Below are positions 1 to 5,069 of a DNA stretch of 5,069 bases, one piece after another (position 1 is the first letter of the stretch; every line of letters starts with the position of its first letter). The position numbers were made by a program, and so were the translations under genes. Under the pieces are notes generated by a model. That model saw nothing but the letters and a program-made list of their open reading frames with translations, was not told the origin of the DNA and made no database searches. Origin of the DNA: Spirochaetota bacterium (lineage in GTDB: Bacteria; Spirochaetota; UBA4802; JAFGJZ01); assembly GCA_022704645.1 (NCBI GenBank), contig JAKJGA010000132.1, forward strand, positions 1-5,069, in the 5' to 3' direction.

Positions 1-1637
1 CTTCCCATGCTTCTAAAAATAATTCAGTCTGCTTTGACTGCGAAAGTGACACTTTTGAAAATGAAACGATTAACCAGATAATAAATAATCTAATCGATAA
101 TAAAACCCGGAAAAAATTCGCATATGACAATAATCTTCCGGTTGTTATTGAAAATTCAAAAATATATCTGCGCAGATACTACGAATATGAAAAAGATACA
201 GCTACGGAAATCATAAGGCGCGCATCAGCTTCAGCCGAAAATCTTCCGTCCGAAGTAATTTCCGCTGCAGAAAAACTTCTTGCGGCTCTGGATATAACCG
301 AAGAAGAAAAGAAAATTTCCGTCTTAAACGCATTGTCAATGAAAGTATCTTTTATTTCGGGCGGACCGGGTACAGGTAAAACATCTCTTGCGGTAAATAT
401 TATTCTTCTTTATATCAAAAAAAAGCTTATGAAAGGTGAAAGACCTTCGATAGCATTATGCGCGCCTACAGGGAAAGCCGCCGCTCATTTAAAAAAATCA
501 GTTGAAGGAGCTCTTTCAAAAATCAGAGACAATAAAAAAGTAAAAGATTTGTTTGAAAAAGAAATAAAATATGTTCCTTTGAAAGGAGAGACAGTACAAA
601 AACTTATAGGAACAAAAATCGGAAGTATCTCCGCCAAATTTAATAAAAATGAACCTCTTCCTAATGACCTGATTATTGCTGATGAAACTTCGATGTTTGA
701 TTTATCTCTTATGAAAAAACTTTTTTCTGCTTTGAGTCCTTCAGCATCAATAGTTTTTCTGGGAGATAAGGATCAGCTGGCAAGTGTTCAGGCCGGATCT
801 GTTTTCGGAGATATCTGCTCGTTTTCAAAAAACGGAAGCGTTGAAAAACCGGATAATTCTGAATGTCTTTCAAAAAGCATTACAGTATTGAAGAAAAGCT
901 TTAGGTTTGATCCGGATAAAGGAATCGGCAAAATATCGAAAGCTGTCAATGAATCGGATATACAAGGAGTTCAGGATGCTTTTAATTCGGACGATAACAT
1001 CAGATTCATTGAAAACAATGAATCAGGTTTTCAGGGTTTCAGAAAAAAACTGAAAGAGATTATTGAAAGTGAAATTAAGAGATATTCGAATGATTATCCG
1101 TATATCTTTCCTGTTAACAAAGCGAAACCTGAGGAATTGCTCGCGAGAATGAAAAACATACAGATTCTTTCGGCTTTAAGAAAAGGGCTGGGCGGATTCG
1201 GTGAAATCAACGCGATTGTTGAAGAAATATTTTCACTCACAGGAAATATCTATCACGGAATGCCTGTAATGGCAGTTGAAAATGATTATGATATGAAAAT
1301 ATTCAACGGAGATACGGGCATCATCTGCAAAGAAGAAAGATTGAATGCATACTTTCCGGGTGATGATGCTTTAAGAAAAATTAATCCGTATCTTCTAAAG
1401 AGCTATGAGAAATCTTTCTGCATGACAGTACACAAAAGCCAGGGTTCCGAATTTGAAAACGTGATATTTGTTCTGCCGAACGAGGATTCGCGGATACTTA
1501 CAAAAGAGCTTATCTATACTGCGCTTACACGCGCGAAGAAAAATATCACCGTAATCGGATCAAAAGAAATTCTTAATGCCGGAATTCTCAGAAAAACAGA
1601 AAGAAGCTCGGGTTTATCATCAAGACTTTGGTCTTGA
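1..1637 (+). CDS. recD: RecD, exodeoxyribonuclease V alpha subunit (5' partial)
   Basis: RecD is the 5'-3' superfamily 1B helicase motor of the RecBCD complex, which processes double-strand DNA ends for recombination and degrades linear DNA. The frame is open from base 3 to the TGA at 1635-1637, giving 544 visible residues; the true start lies left of the window. Numbered from base 3, I see the RecD N-terminal signature KIYLRRYYEYE (53-63), Walker A GGPGTGKT (120-127), motif Ia APTGKAA (154-160), Walker B/DEAD-like ADETSMFD (226-233), motif III LGDKDQLASVQAG (253-265), motif IV LKKSFRFD (296-303), FNGDTGI (434-440), VHKSQGSEF (476-484) and motif VI YTALTRAKKNI (505-515). The tail ERSSGLSSRLW matches the family's usual C-terminal end. 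E. coli RecD has 608 residues with Walker A lysine 177; here that lysine is visible residue 126, so about 50 residues are probably missing. The layout is RecD1-like rather than the longer RecD2. recB and recC are not in the window. The TTG at 333 is an internal codon, not a start. Confidence 0.95.
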   Translation, partial: SHASKNNSVCFDCESDTFENETINQIINNLIDNKTRKKFAYDNNLPVVIENSKIYLRRYYEYEKDTATEIIRRASASAENLPSEVISAAEKLLAALDITEEEKKISVLNALSMKVSFISGGPGTGKTSLAVNIILLYIKKKLMKGERPSIALCAPTGKAAAHLKKSVEGALSKIRDNKKVKDLFEKEIKYVPLKGETVQKLIGTKIGSISAKFNKNEPLPNDLIIADETSMFDLSLMKKLFSALSPSASIVFLGDKDQLASVQAGSVFGDICSFSKNGSVEKPDNSECLSKSITVLKKSFRFDPDKGIGKISKAVNESDIQGVQDAFNSDDNIRFIENNESGFQGFRKKLKEIIESEIKRYSNDYPYIFPVNKAKPEELLARMKNIQILSALRKGLGGFGEINAIVEEIFSLTGNIYHGMPVMAVENDYDMKIFNGDTGIICKEERLNAYFPGDDALRKINPYLLKSYEKSFCMTVHKSQGSEFENVIFVLPNEDSRILTKELIYTALTRAKKNITVIGSKEILNAGILRKTERSSGLSSRLWS

Positions 1638-1640
1638 TGA
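1617..1640. repeat. Perfect inverted repeat over the convergent stop codons; possible bidirectional terminator
   Basis: The arms TCATCAAGAC (1617-1626) and GTCTTGATGA (1631-1640) are exact reverse complements around a TTTG loop, a 10-bp stem without mismatch. It contains the stop codons of both recD (+, 1635-1637) and the methyltransferase frame (-, 1622-1620). The position is right for a shared terminator, but neither strand has a T-tract after the stem, so it is not a canonical intrinsic terminator. It may instead protect 3' ends of the transcripts or limit convergent transcription. The repeat is seen directly; its function is inferred. Confidence 0.75.
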
Positions 1641-3074
1641 ATATTCGTACAACGCGATACTCAATGCCGCGTAGGCGTTGAGAGATTCTATGTTTTCAGA
1701 AATAGGAATTGAAACCGAGTATTTTTTTAAGTCTTCAGGAATTCCTTGTCCTTCGATTCCTGAAAGAAGAAGGAATGATTCAGGAAAATCAAACTTGCGT
1801 ATATTCTGACCGTGTTTATCGAGACAGACAATCGGTATTGAATTCTCTTCGCAGACTGACGCAATTTCTTCATACTGGGGACCTTCGAAGAAATTAACGG
1901 AAAATACCGCGCCCGAACTTGCTCTGACAGATTTCGGATGATAAGGCGATGCCGCGGACTGAAGCAGAATTATATTCTTTATTCCGAAAGAAACAGCAGA
2001 ACGAACCGCTGAACCGACATTAAGCGGATCCTGAAACGGAATAACTAGAGTTGCGCCTTTGGATATTGTATAATTCCATTGTTCGATCTCTGGAGTATCG
2101 ATAACAAGAAAAGGCATTTTGGAAGGTTCAATTTCCGAGAAAAGCGATTTCTTCAATATCAACAGTTTTGATTCATTGTTGAGTTTTTCTGCAATTGAGA
2201 TCAAATCCGGATCTGTTTCAAATGACTCGTCGCATAGCGCGAGATATTTGACTTCCAATCTCGTTTTCATAAGATCTTTGATTATTTTTTTGCCTGGAAT
2301 AATCGTAAGTCCGCTTTTTGAAGGTCCTTTCTCAATTGCTTTTTTTATATCTTTAAACTTTTTATTATCAGGTGAAGTTATCTGATTTTTAAATTCACTC
2401 TGTTCATTCATCATTATCCGGTAGGTAGTTTTTTTGAATTCCTTTGTCTTTCTGAAAACAAGAATTCTTCTGTCGTGACCTATGTACGGAAGCTTGTACC
2501 TAACATCATTTTCGAGTTCAAAATAATAAACCGATTCATCTGAGAGATCTTTTATGTCATCGTCGGCGCCTGGACCTTTGAGAAGAATTACCTGACCGTC
2601 TTTTTTGAGGAATGAGTTTACACGCAGTAAAGTTCCGTTTGCAGATTCAAACGCTCTTGTAATTATTCCGTCTACATCGAATGAACATTCTTCGTTAACG
2701 AGATGCGGATAAACTACAGCCTTATCAAGAGAAAGTTCCTTGATGATCATATTCATGAACTCGACACGGCGGAAACGCGATTCAGCAAGAATGATTTCAA
2801 TCGAAGGATTTGTAATTTTTATGGGTAGACCCGGAAACCCGGGACCTGTTCCGATATCAAGAATCTTTTTAGGAAGTTTTACGAGTTTAGACGGAAGAAC
2901 CGAGTCTATGAAATGCTTGATGATAATGTCTTCGTCTTTTGTGAGACGAGAAAGATCCCATTCTTTGTTTAGCTTTTTGTATTGATTGAATAGAAACGTA
3001 AATCCGCTCAGCTCTTTGGAGCTAAGCGGCATATTCGCACCGTCAAAATATTTTTTTATCATTTCTGCCGACAT
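1620..3074 (-). CDS. rsmG: RsmG - SpoU/TrmH two-domain RNA methyltransferase (fusion, or two overlapping genes)
   Basis: Residues 1 to about 212 are a full RsmG (GidB), the SAM-dependent enzyme that makes m7G527 in 16S rRNA. Visible are NKEWDLSRLTKDEDIIIKHF (36-55), SAM motif I LDIGTGPGFPG (72-82), ESRFRRVEFM (98-107), TRAF (139-142), LLKG (164-167) and a typical RsmG end, HDRRILVFRKT (200-210). Residues 221-484 are a full-length SpoU-type 2'-O-ribose methyltransferase. An N-terminal substrate-binding domain begins ITSPDNKKFKDIKKA (232-246). The SPOUT knot carries motif 1 DPLNVGSAVRSAVSFG (349-364, catalytic-type Arg358), SPYHPKSVRASSGAVF (376-391), motif 2 LLLSGIEGQGIP (435-446) and motif 3 ESLNAYAAL (463-471). 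Its RNA target, rRNA or tRNA, cannot be read from sequence. Both proteins normally occur separately at roughly these lengths (about 210 and 260 residues), so the in-frame joint is unusual. ATG 3074-3072 overlaps the stop of the upstream hydrolase gene (TAATG) and has no clear Shine-Dalgarno, suggesting coupled translation. The TGA lies inside recD's end. Domain identities are firm; one chain versus two is open. Confidence 0.88.
   Translation of the reverse strand: MSAEMIKKYFDGANMPLSSKELSGFTFLFNQYKKLNKEWDLSRLTKDEDIIIKHFIDSVLPSKLVKLPKKILDIGTGPGFPGLPIKITNPSIEIILAESRFRRVEFMNMIIKELSLDKAVVYPHLVNEECSFDVDGIITRAFESANGTLLRVNSFLKKDGQVILLKGPGADDDIKDLSDESVYYFELENDVRYKLPYIGHDRRILVFRKTKEFKKTTYRIMMNEQSEFKNQITSPDNKKFKDIKKAIEKGPSKSGLTIIPGKKIIKDLMKTRLEVKYLALCDESFETDPDLISIAEKLNNESKLLILKKSLFSEIEPSKMPFLVIDTPEIEQWNYTISKGATLVIPFQDPLNVGSAVRSAVSFGIKNIILLQSAASPYHPKSVRASSGAVFSVNFFEGPQYEEIASVCEENSIPIVCLDKHGQNIRKFDFPESFLLLSGIEGQGIPEDLKKYSVSIPISENIESLNAYAALSIALYEYSSRPKS
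2404..2435 (-). other. RsmG/SpoU joint: A7 run with hidden TAATG stop-start overlap
   Basis: On the minus strand a run of seven A (2435-2429) sits at codons 214-216, just past the normal RsmG C-terminus. In the reading frame given, translation continues through to Met221 and Met222 (ATG 2414-2412 and 2411-2409), where a normal SpoU protein would begin. If one A is absent or skipped, RsmG reads Lys-Lys-Leu-Pro-Thr-Gly and stops at TAA 2416-2414, which shares its last A with ATG 2414-2412. If one A is added, it stops at TGA 2406-2404. Both alternative frames thus close at the joint. No Shine-Dalgarno lies close to Met221, which would be reached by coupling if the genes are separate. The features are seen directly; whether the run is a slippage site, a sequence error or a neutral part of a fused gene is unresolved. 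Confidence 0.7.
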
Positions 3075-3076
3075 TA
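3072..3076 (-). other. TAATG stop-start overlap between the M23 peptidase gene and rsmG
   Basis: The TAA ending the LysM-M23 gene (3076-3074) shares its final A with the ATG of rsmG (3074-3072). No purine-rich ribosome-binding site is evident just upstream of this ATG (the bases before it read CTCTGG). Reinitiation after termination is therefore the likely way rsmG is translated, and the two genes are probably one transcript. This overlap also fixes the rsmG start in preference to the downstream Met5. Confidence 0.75.
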
Positions 3077-4039
3077 CCAGAGTACTTTCAGCGGATTGAT
3101 GAGTTTGTCATTATGCCATAGCGTAAAATGCAAGTGCGGTCCTGTCGAGTATCCTGTTGATCCGACTCTGCCTACGAACTGATTAGGTTTTACAGTCTGT
3201 CCCGGTCTGACTGCAATTGAGGAAAGGTGACCATAAAGCGTTTTATATCCGTCTTCATGAATGATAATAACCGCTTTACCGTATCCGCCCATCCAACCAG
3301 TTGATTGAACTGTTCCGCTGCTTGAAGCTCCGACAGGAGTTCCGTATGGAGCCGCAATGTCGATGCCGTTATGAAATCCGTAGCGGTTGAAGATAGGATG
3401 AACTCTTCCTCCGAAGTATGAGCTGAATCTTCCCCCCAGAGGTGAAGTGAATTTTTCACGCAGGGTATACTGGCTAGCCATCGATTCAGTCATATTGTCT
3501 GTGGATGGTTTTGCATCGATTACGAATACTGGAAAATATTTGGTTTCTTTGTCATTTGCTGTAACTGTTATGGGTTTGTCTGAAAAAAGAATTTTCTCCG
3601 GTTCAGATTCAAATATTTCGAGGGCTTCTTTGTCTGTTATTTTTCTGTTTACGAAACAGAGATTTCCTTTCTGGTTTGATGTGATGATTTCCTGCCCGGT
3701 GGAAGCATTGATCGATTTCCAAAATGGATTCAGAGCGAGAAGGGTATCTATGTTTATTCCTTTGTCTTTGGCTATTTTCCAGAAATTGTCGCCGTTTTCA
3801 ATTTTTATTTTTTCAAAATAAATGCCTTTCAGTGCGACTTTTTCGGAGATGTAGCTGTTATATTCTTCTTCGGATTTGAAGATATCATGAGAATTGAAGA
3901 CTTCTATGGGGCCGATATACGACGGTTCTGAAAACAGGGAAATGAGAACGGCAGTGGTGCATGAAGCTATTATCAAAACAGCGGCAGATATCATAATAAA
4001 TTTGTTTTTTTTGCATTTGATTGTGGATAAAAGTTTCAT
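3074..4039 (-). CDS. Membrane-anchored LysM + M23 family metallopeptidase
   Basis: This 321-residue protein is predicted to cut peptidoglycan peptide cross-links, or to regulate other hydrolases, in the periplasm. A short basic head (MKLLSTIKCKKNK) precedes a hydrophobic stretch at about 14-36, either an N-in membrane anchor or an uncleaved signal. Residues 77-120 form a LysM peptidoglycan-binding module (ENGDNFWKIAKDKGINIDTL and on to STGQEII). The M23 (lysostaphin/NlpD-like) domain fills 195-321, starting TSPLGGRFSSYFGGRVHP. Its zinc ligands and catalytic residues are all present: H223 and D227 in HNGID, H271 in YGHL, and H302 and H304 in GPHLHF, so an active enzyme is expected, unlike degenerate NlpD/EnvC-type activators. 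ATG 4039 follows AAGGCGG at 5 bases, and an in-frame TAA lies upstream with no other ATG between. It is the first gene of the leftward unit and overlaps rsmG. IASC at 24-27 resembles a lipobox, but hydrophobic residues continue after the Cys, favouring a membrane anchor. Confidence 0.93.
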   Translation of the reverse strand: MKLLSTIKCKKNKFIMISAAVLIIASCTTAVLISLFSEPSYIGPIEVFNSHDIFKSEEEYNSYISEKVALKGIYFEKIKIENGDNFWKIAKDKGINIDTLLALNPFWKSINASTGQEIITSNQKGNLCFVNRKITDKEALEIFESEPEKILFSDKPITVTANDKETKYFPVFVIDAKPSTDNMTESMASQYTLREKFTSPLGGRFSSYFGGRVHPIFNRYGFHNGIDIAAPYGTPVGASSSGTVQSTGWMGGYGKAVIIIHEDGYKTLYGHLSSIAVRPGQTVKPNQFVGRVGSTGYSTGPHLHFTLWHNDKLINPLKVLW

Positions 4040-4044
4040 TAGTA

Positions 4045-4051
4045 CCGCCTT
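4045..4051 (-). promoter_or_regulatory. Ribosome-binding site of the LysM-M23 gene
   Basis: AAGGCGG on the minus strand ends 5 bases before the ATG at 4039-4037. It matches the AAGGAGG Shine-Dalgarno consensus at six of seven positions and supports this start. It is the strongest such site seen in the window. Confidence 0.7.
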
Positions 4052-4087
4052 GGAAGTCAGGGTAAAAAAAGCTGATTATTCATCAAG

Positions 4088-4111
4088 AAAAAAACCTGAT
4101 TTACAGGATTT
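4088..4111 (-). other. Small hairpin plus T7 in the LysM-M23 leader
   Basis: Read on the minus strand, CCTG (4107-4104), a TAAAT loop and CAGG (4098-4095) are followed at once by seven T (4094-4088). AAA before the stem can pair with the first three T past a single bulged T. It looks like a weak intrinsic terminator or attenuator in the 5' leader, about 50 bases upstream of the ATG. The stem is only 4 bp plus A-T pairs, so it may be chance in A+T-rich DNA. Confidence 0.25.
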
Positions 4112-4210
4112 CATGAAAGTAAAGCCTGATTTTAAACTGTCAGCATCAAAAAACTAATGAGACATAAAAATTACAAGAACTTTTCATATTTAAATAGCGT
4201 TAAATATTTT

Positions 4211-4269
4211 AAAAAAAAACAAAAAAAGCTTGAATAATGCCATTAGGGGTTTTTGAAGAGCTATATATG
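4211..4269 (+). promoter_or_regulatory. Possible promoter region of the REC-GGDEF gene
   Basis: A nine-A and a seven-A run split by one C (4211-4227) lie about 35-50 bases upstream of a TATATATG stretch (4262-4269) that could serve as a -10 element. That spacing suits an UP element. No recognisable TTGACA-like -35 hexamer sits at 16-18 bases, so the call is weak. It would give a leader of about 45 bases before the ATG at 4318. Confidence 0.25.
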
Positions 4270-4317
4270 CTTTTTTCTGACAAACTGCTGAATTATGGGA
4301 TATGAACAGGTAAGCGC

Positions 4318-5069
4318 ATGAAAAGTAAAGTTTTAATCATAGAAGACAGTTTGTCATTCGCGGCATATCTCAGTGACTTACTTTCTGACTCCTATGCTGT
4401 TTCAGTTGCTCATAATGCTTCTGAGGGTTTGTCTATTGCTTTGGCTGATCAGCCGGAAATAATTCTACTTGATCTTGTTTTGCCTGATGTCGACGGTTAT
4501 GAAGCTTTTAAAAATATTAAATCCAATAAAACACTTTCGGATATTCCTATAATTTTTGTTTCTGCGGTAAGTGAAATCAAGGATCAGATGAAGGGACTTG
4601 AACTCGGTGCGGTAGACTATATTGTAAAACCCATAAATCCTGACATCGTCCGTGCAAAAATAAAAAACCATATAAAAATCAAACATGACTTTGAGCGCCT
4701 TGAAAATATATCACTTAAAGATCCGCTTACACTTGTCGGAAACCGCAGACTATTTGACGAAAGACTTGATTCCGAATGGAGAAGGGCGAAGCGTGATGGC
4801 TTTTCACTCGGGCTTTTTATGCTGGATATAGATTTTTTTAAGAATTTTAATGATTCTAAGGGACACCTTGCCGGAGATGATTGCCTTAAATCAATTGCCG
4901 GAGCGATAGATTCGTCATTGAAGCGTGGCGGAGATATAGTCGTCCGCTACGGCGGCGAGGAATTTGCAGCAATTCTGCCCGGCATTAATCTTGAGGCGGC
5001 TCAAAGAGTCGCGGAAAGAATAATTGAAAACGTCAATAATCTTCAGATAAAACATCCGGATTCTTCCGT
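4318..5069 (+). CDS. Response regulator with GGDEF output: PleD-like diguanylate cyclase (3' partial)
   Basis: The protein is predicted to make cyclic di-GMP from two GTP when its receiver domain is phosphorylated by a sensor kinase; it is soluble, with no membrane segment visible. The receiver domain spans about 4-122: acidic pocket E9/D10, phospho-acceptor D52 (LLDLVLPDVDG), S82 and K104-P105. A short linker leads to a GGDEF domain from about residue 132: DPLTLVGNRRLF (135-146), metal-binding LDIDFFKNFND (169-179), GHLAGDD (182-188) and the signature RYGGEEF (210-216), whose GGEEF form is that of active cyclases. R203-G-G-D206 matches the RxxD inhibitory I-site at the PleD spacing, so product feedback is likely. 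The window ends after residue 250, cutting the last part of the domain. ATG 4318 is the only possible start: an in-frame TGA lies at 4303 with no start codon between. ACAGG at 4306-4310 is a modest ribosome-binding site. No partner kinase is in view. The DPLTG glycine is replaced by Leu139. Confidence 0.93.
   Translation, partial: MKSKVLIIEDSLSFAAYLSDLLSDSYAVSVAHNASEGLSIALADQPEIILLDLVLPDVDGYEAFKNIKSNKTLSDIPIIFVSAVSEIKDQMKGLELGAVDYIVKPINPDIVRAKIKNHIKIKHDFERLENISLKDPLTLVGNRRLFDERLDSEWRRAKRDGFSLGLFMLDIDFFKNFNDSKGHLAGDDCLKSIAGAIDSSLKRGGDIVVRYGGEEFAAILPGINLEAAQRVAERIIENVNNLQIKHPDSS

Larger units (their letters stand above)
4040..4317. other. Divergent intergenic region, A-tract rich, no convincing gene
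   Basis: This 278-base gap separates the leftward LysM-M23 unit from the rightward REC-GGDEF gene and must carry the start signals of both. It is strongly A+T-rich, with A runs at 4064-4070, 4088-4094, 4148-4153, 4211-4219 and 4221-4227 that suggest curved DNA. CTGATT occurs three times on the plus strand (4072-4077, 4096-4101, 4126-4131). For the leftward unit the best -10 match is TAAAAT on the minus strand (4134-4129), but there is no good -35 element 16-18 bases before it. The plus-strand open frames here are short, lysine-rich and lack ribosome-binding sites, so I do not call them genes. Confidence 0.6.

Noticed and set aside
333..1637. A separate recD-like gene starting at TTG 333
   Set aside because: The frame is open from base 3, and the upstream 110 codons carry RecD N-terminal sequence (KIYLRRYYEYE). 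TTG 333 lies just before Walker A, in the stretch where RecD proteins are continuous.
1709..2985. Plus-strand open frames at 1709-1897, 2119-2385 and 2740-2985
   Set aside because: All lie antisense to strongly conserved methyltransferase domains, and none shows a family motif or start signal.
3190..3821. Minus-strand frame 3190-3459 and plus-strand frame 3447-3821
   Set aside because: Both overlap the M23/LysM coding sequence in the wrong frame or strand, where the conserved protein explains the DNA.
3894..4157. An 87-codon plus-strand open frame ending in KPDFKLSASKN
   Set aside because: More than half of it is antisense to the signal/anchor region of the LysM-M23 gene. It has no good ribosome-binding site, and its distal part is lysine-rich as expected from A-rich DNA.
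4157..4237. A 26-codon basic peptide frame whose ATG overlaps the preceding TAA (TAATG)
   Set aside because: It is almost all A-rich codons, has no Shine-Dalgarno, resembles no family I know, and the frame before it is not convincing. The TAATG here is most simply chance.
4230..4267. TTGAAT (4230-4235) with TATATA (4262-4267) as a sigma-70 promoter
   Set aside because: The spacer would be 26 bases, far beyond the usual 16-18, so the two cannot form one promoter.
4465..4686. Minus-strand 73-codon open frame
   Set aside because: It is antisense to the receiver domain of the response regulator, which has all its conserved residues.

Overview
The window is A+T-rich, densely packed bacterial chromosome. 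It holds four protein-coding units: a recD gene cut by the left edge (+), a two-gene leftward unit (-), and a response-regulator/GGDEF gene cut by the right edge (+). I see no rRNA, tRNA, CRISPR array, insertion sequence or phage gene. RecBCD-type RecD, a LysM-M23 envelope hydrolase and a REC-GGDEF protein together fit a diderm (Gram-negative) bacterium. A spirochaete or similar deep-branching lineage is possible, but this is a weak inference from gene style and not a marker-based call.

Layout. (1) Bases 1-1637 (+): all but the N-terminus of RecD, the 5'-3' helicase subunit of exonuclease V, with every helicase motif intact. (2) Bases 4039-1620 (-): a membrane-anchored LysM + M23 endopeptidase gene, joined by a TAATG stop/start overlap to an open frame that encodes a complete RsmG (16S rRNA m7G527 methyltransferase) followed in frame by a complete SpoU/TrmH-type 2'-O-ribose methyltransferase. 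The leftward unit converges on recD and the two stop codons overlap by 18 bases inside a perfect hairpin. (3) Bases 4040-4317: a divergent, A-tract-rich intergenic region. (4) Bases 4318-5069 (+): a PleD-like receiver-GGDEF diguanylate cyclase, incomplete at the C-terminus.

The most interesting point is the RsmG-SpoU joint. The 484-residue frame is either a genuine fusion of two rRNA/tRNA methyltransferases or two overlapping genes. The joint carries a run of seven A residues. Reading one base forward there ends RsmG at a TAA that overlaps an ATG opening the SpoU domain (TAATG). The same TAATG arrangement joins the upstream hydrolase gene to rsmG. The window therefore cannot by itself separate a true fusion, a frameshifting site, and a one-base homopolymer difference. 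A second curiosity is the hairpin at the convergent ends, through which RecD and the SpoU domain end in the same tail pattern, Ser-Ser-Arg-x-x-Ser. I found no clearly new defence or mobile system.
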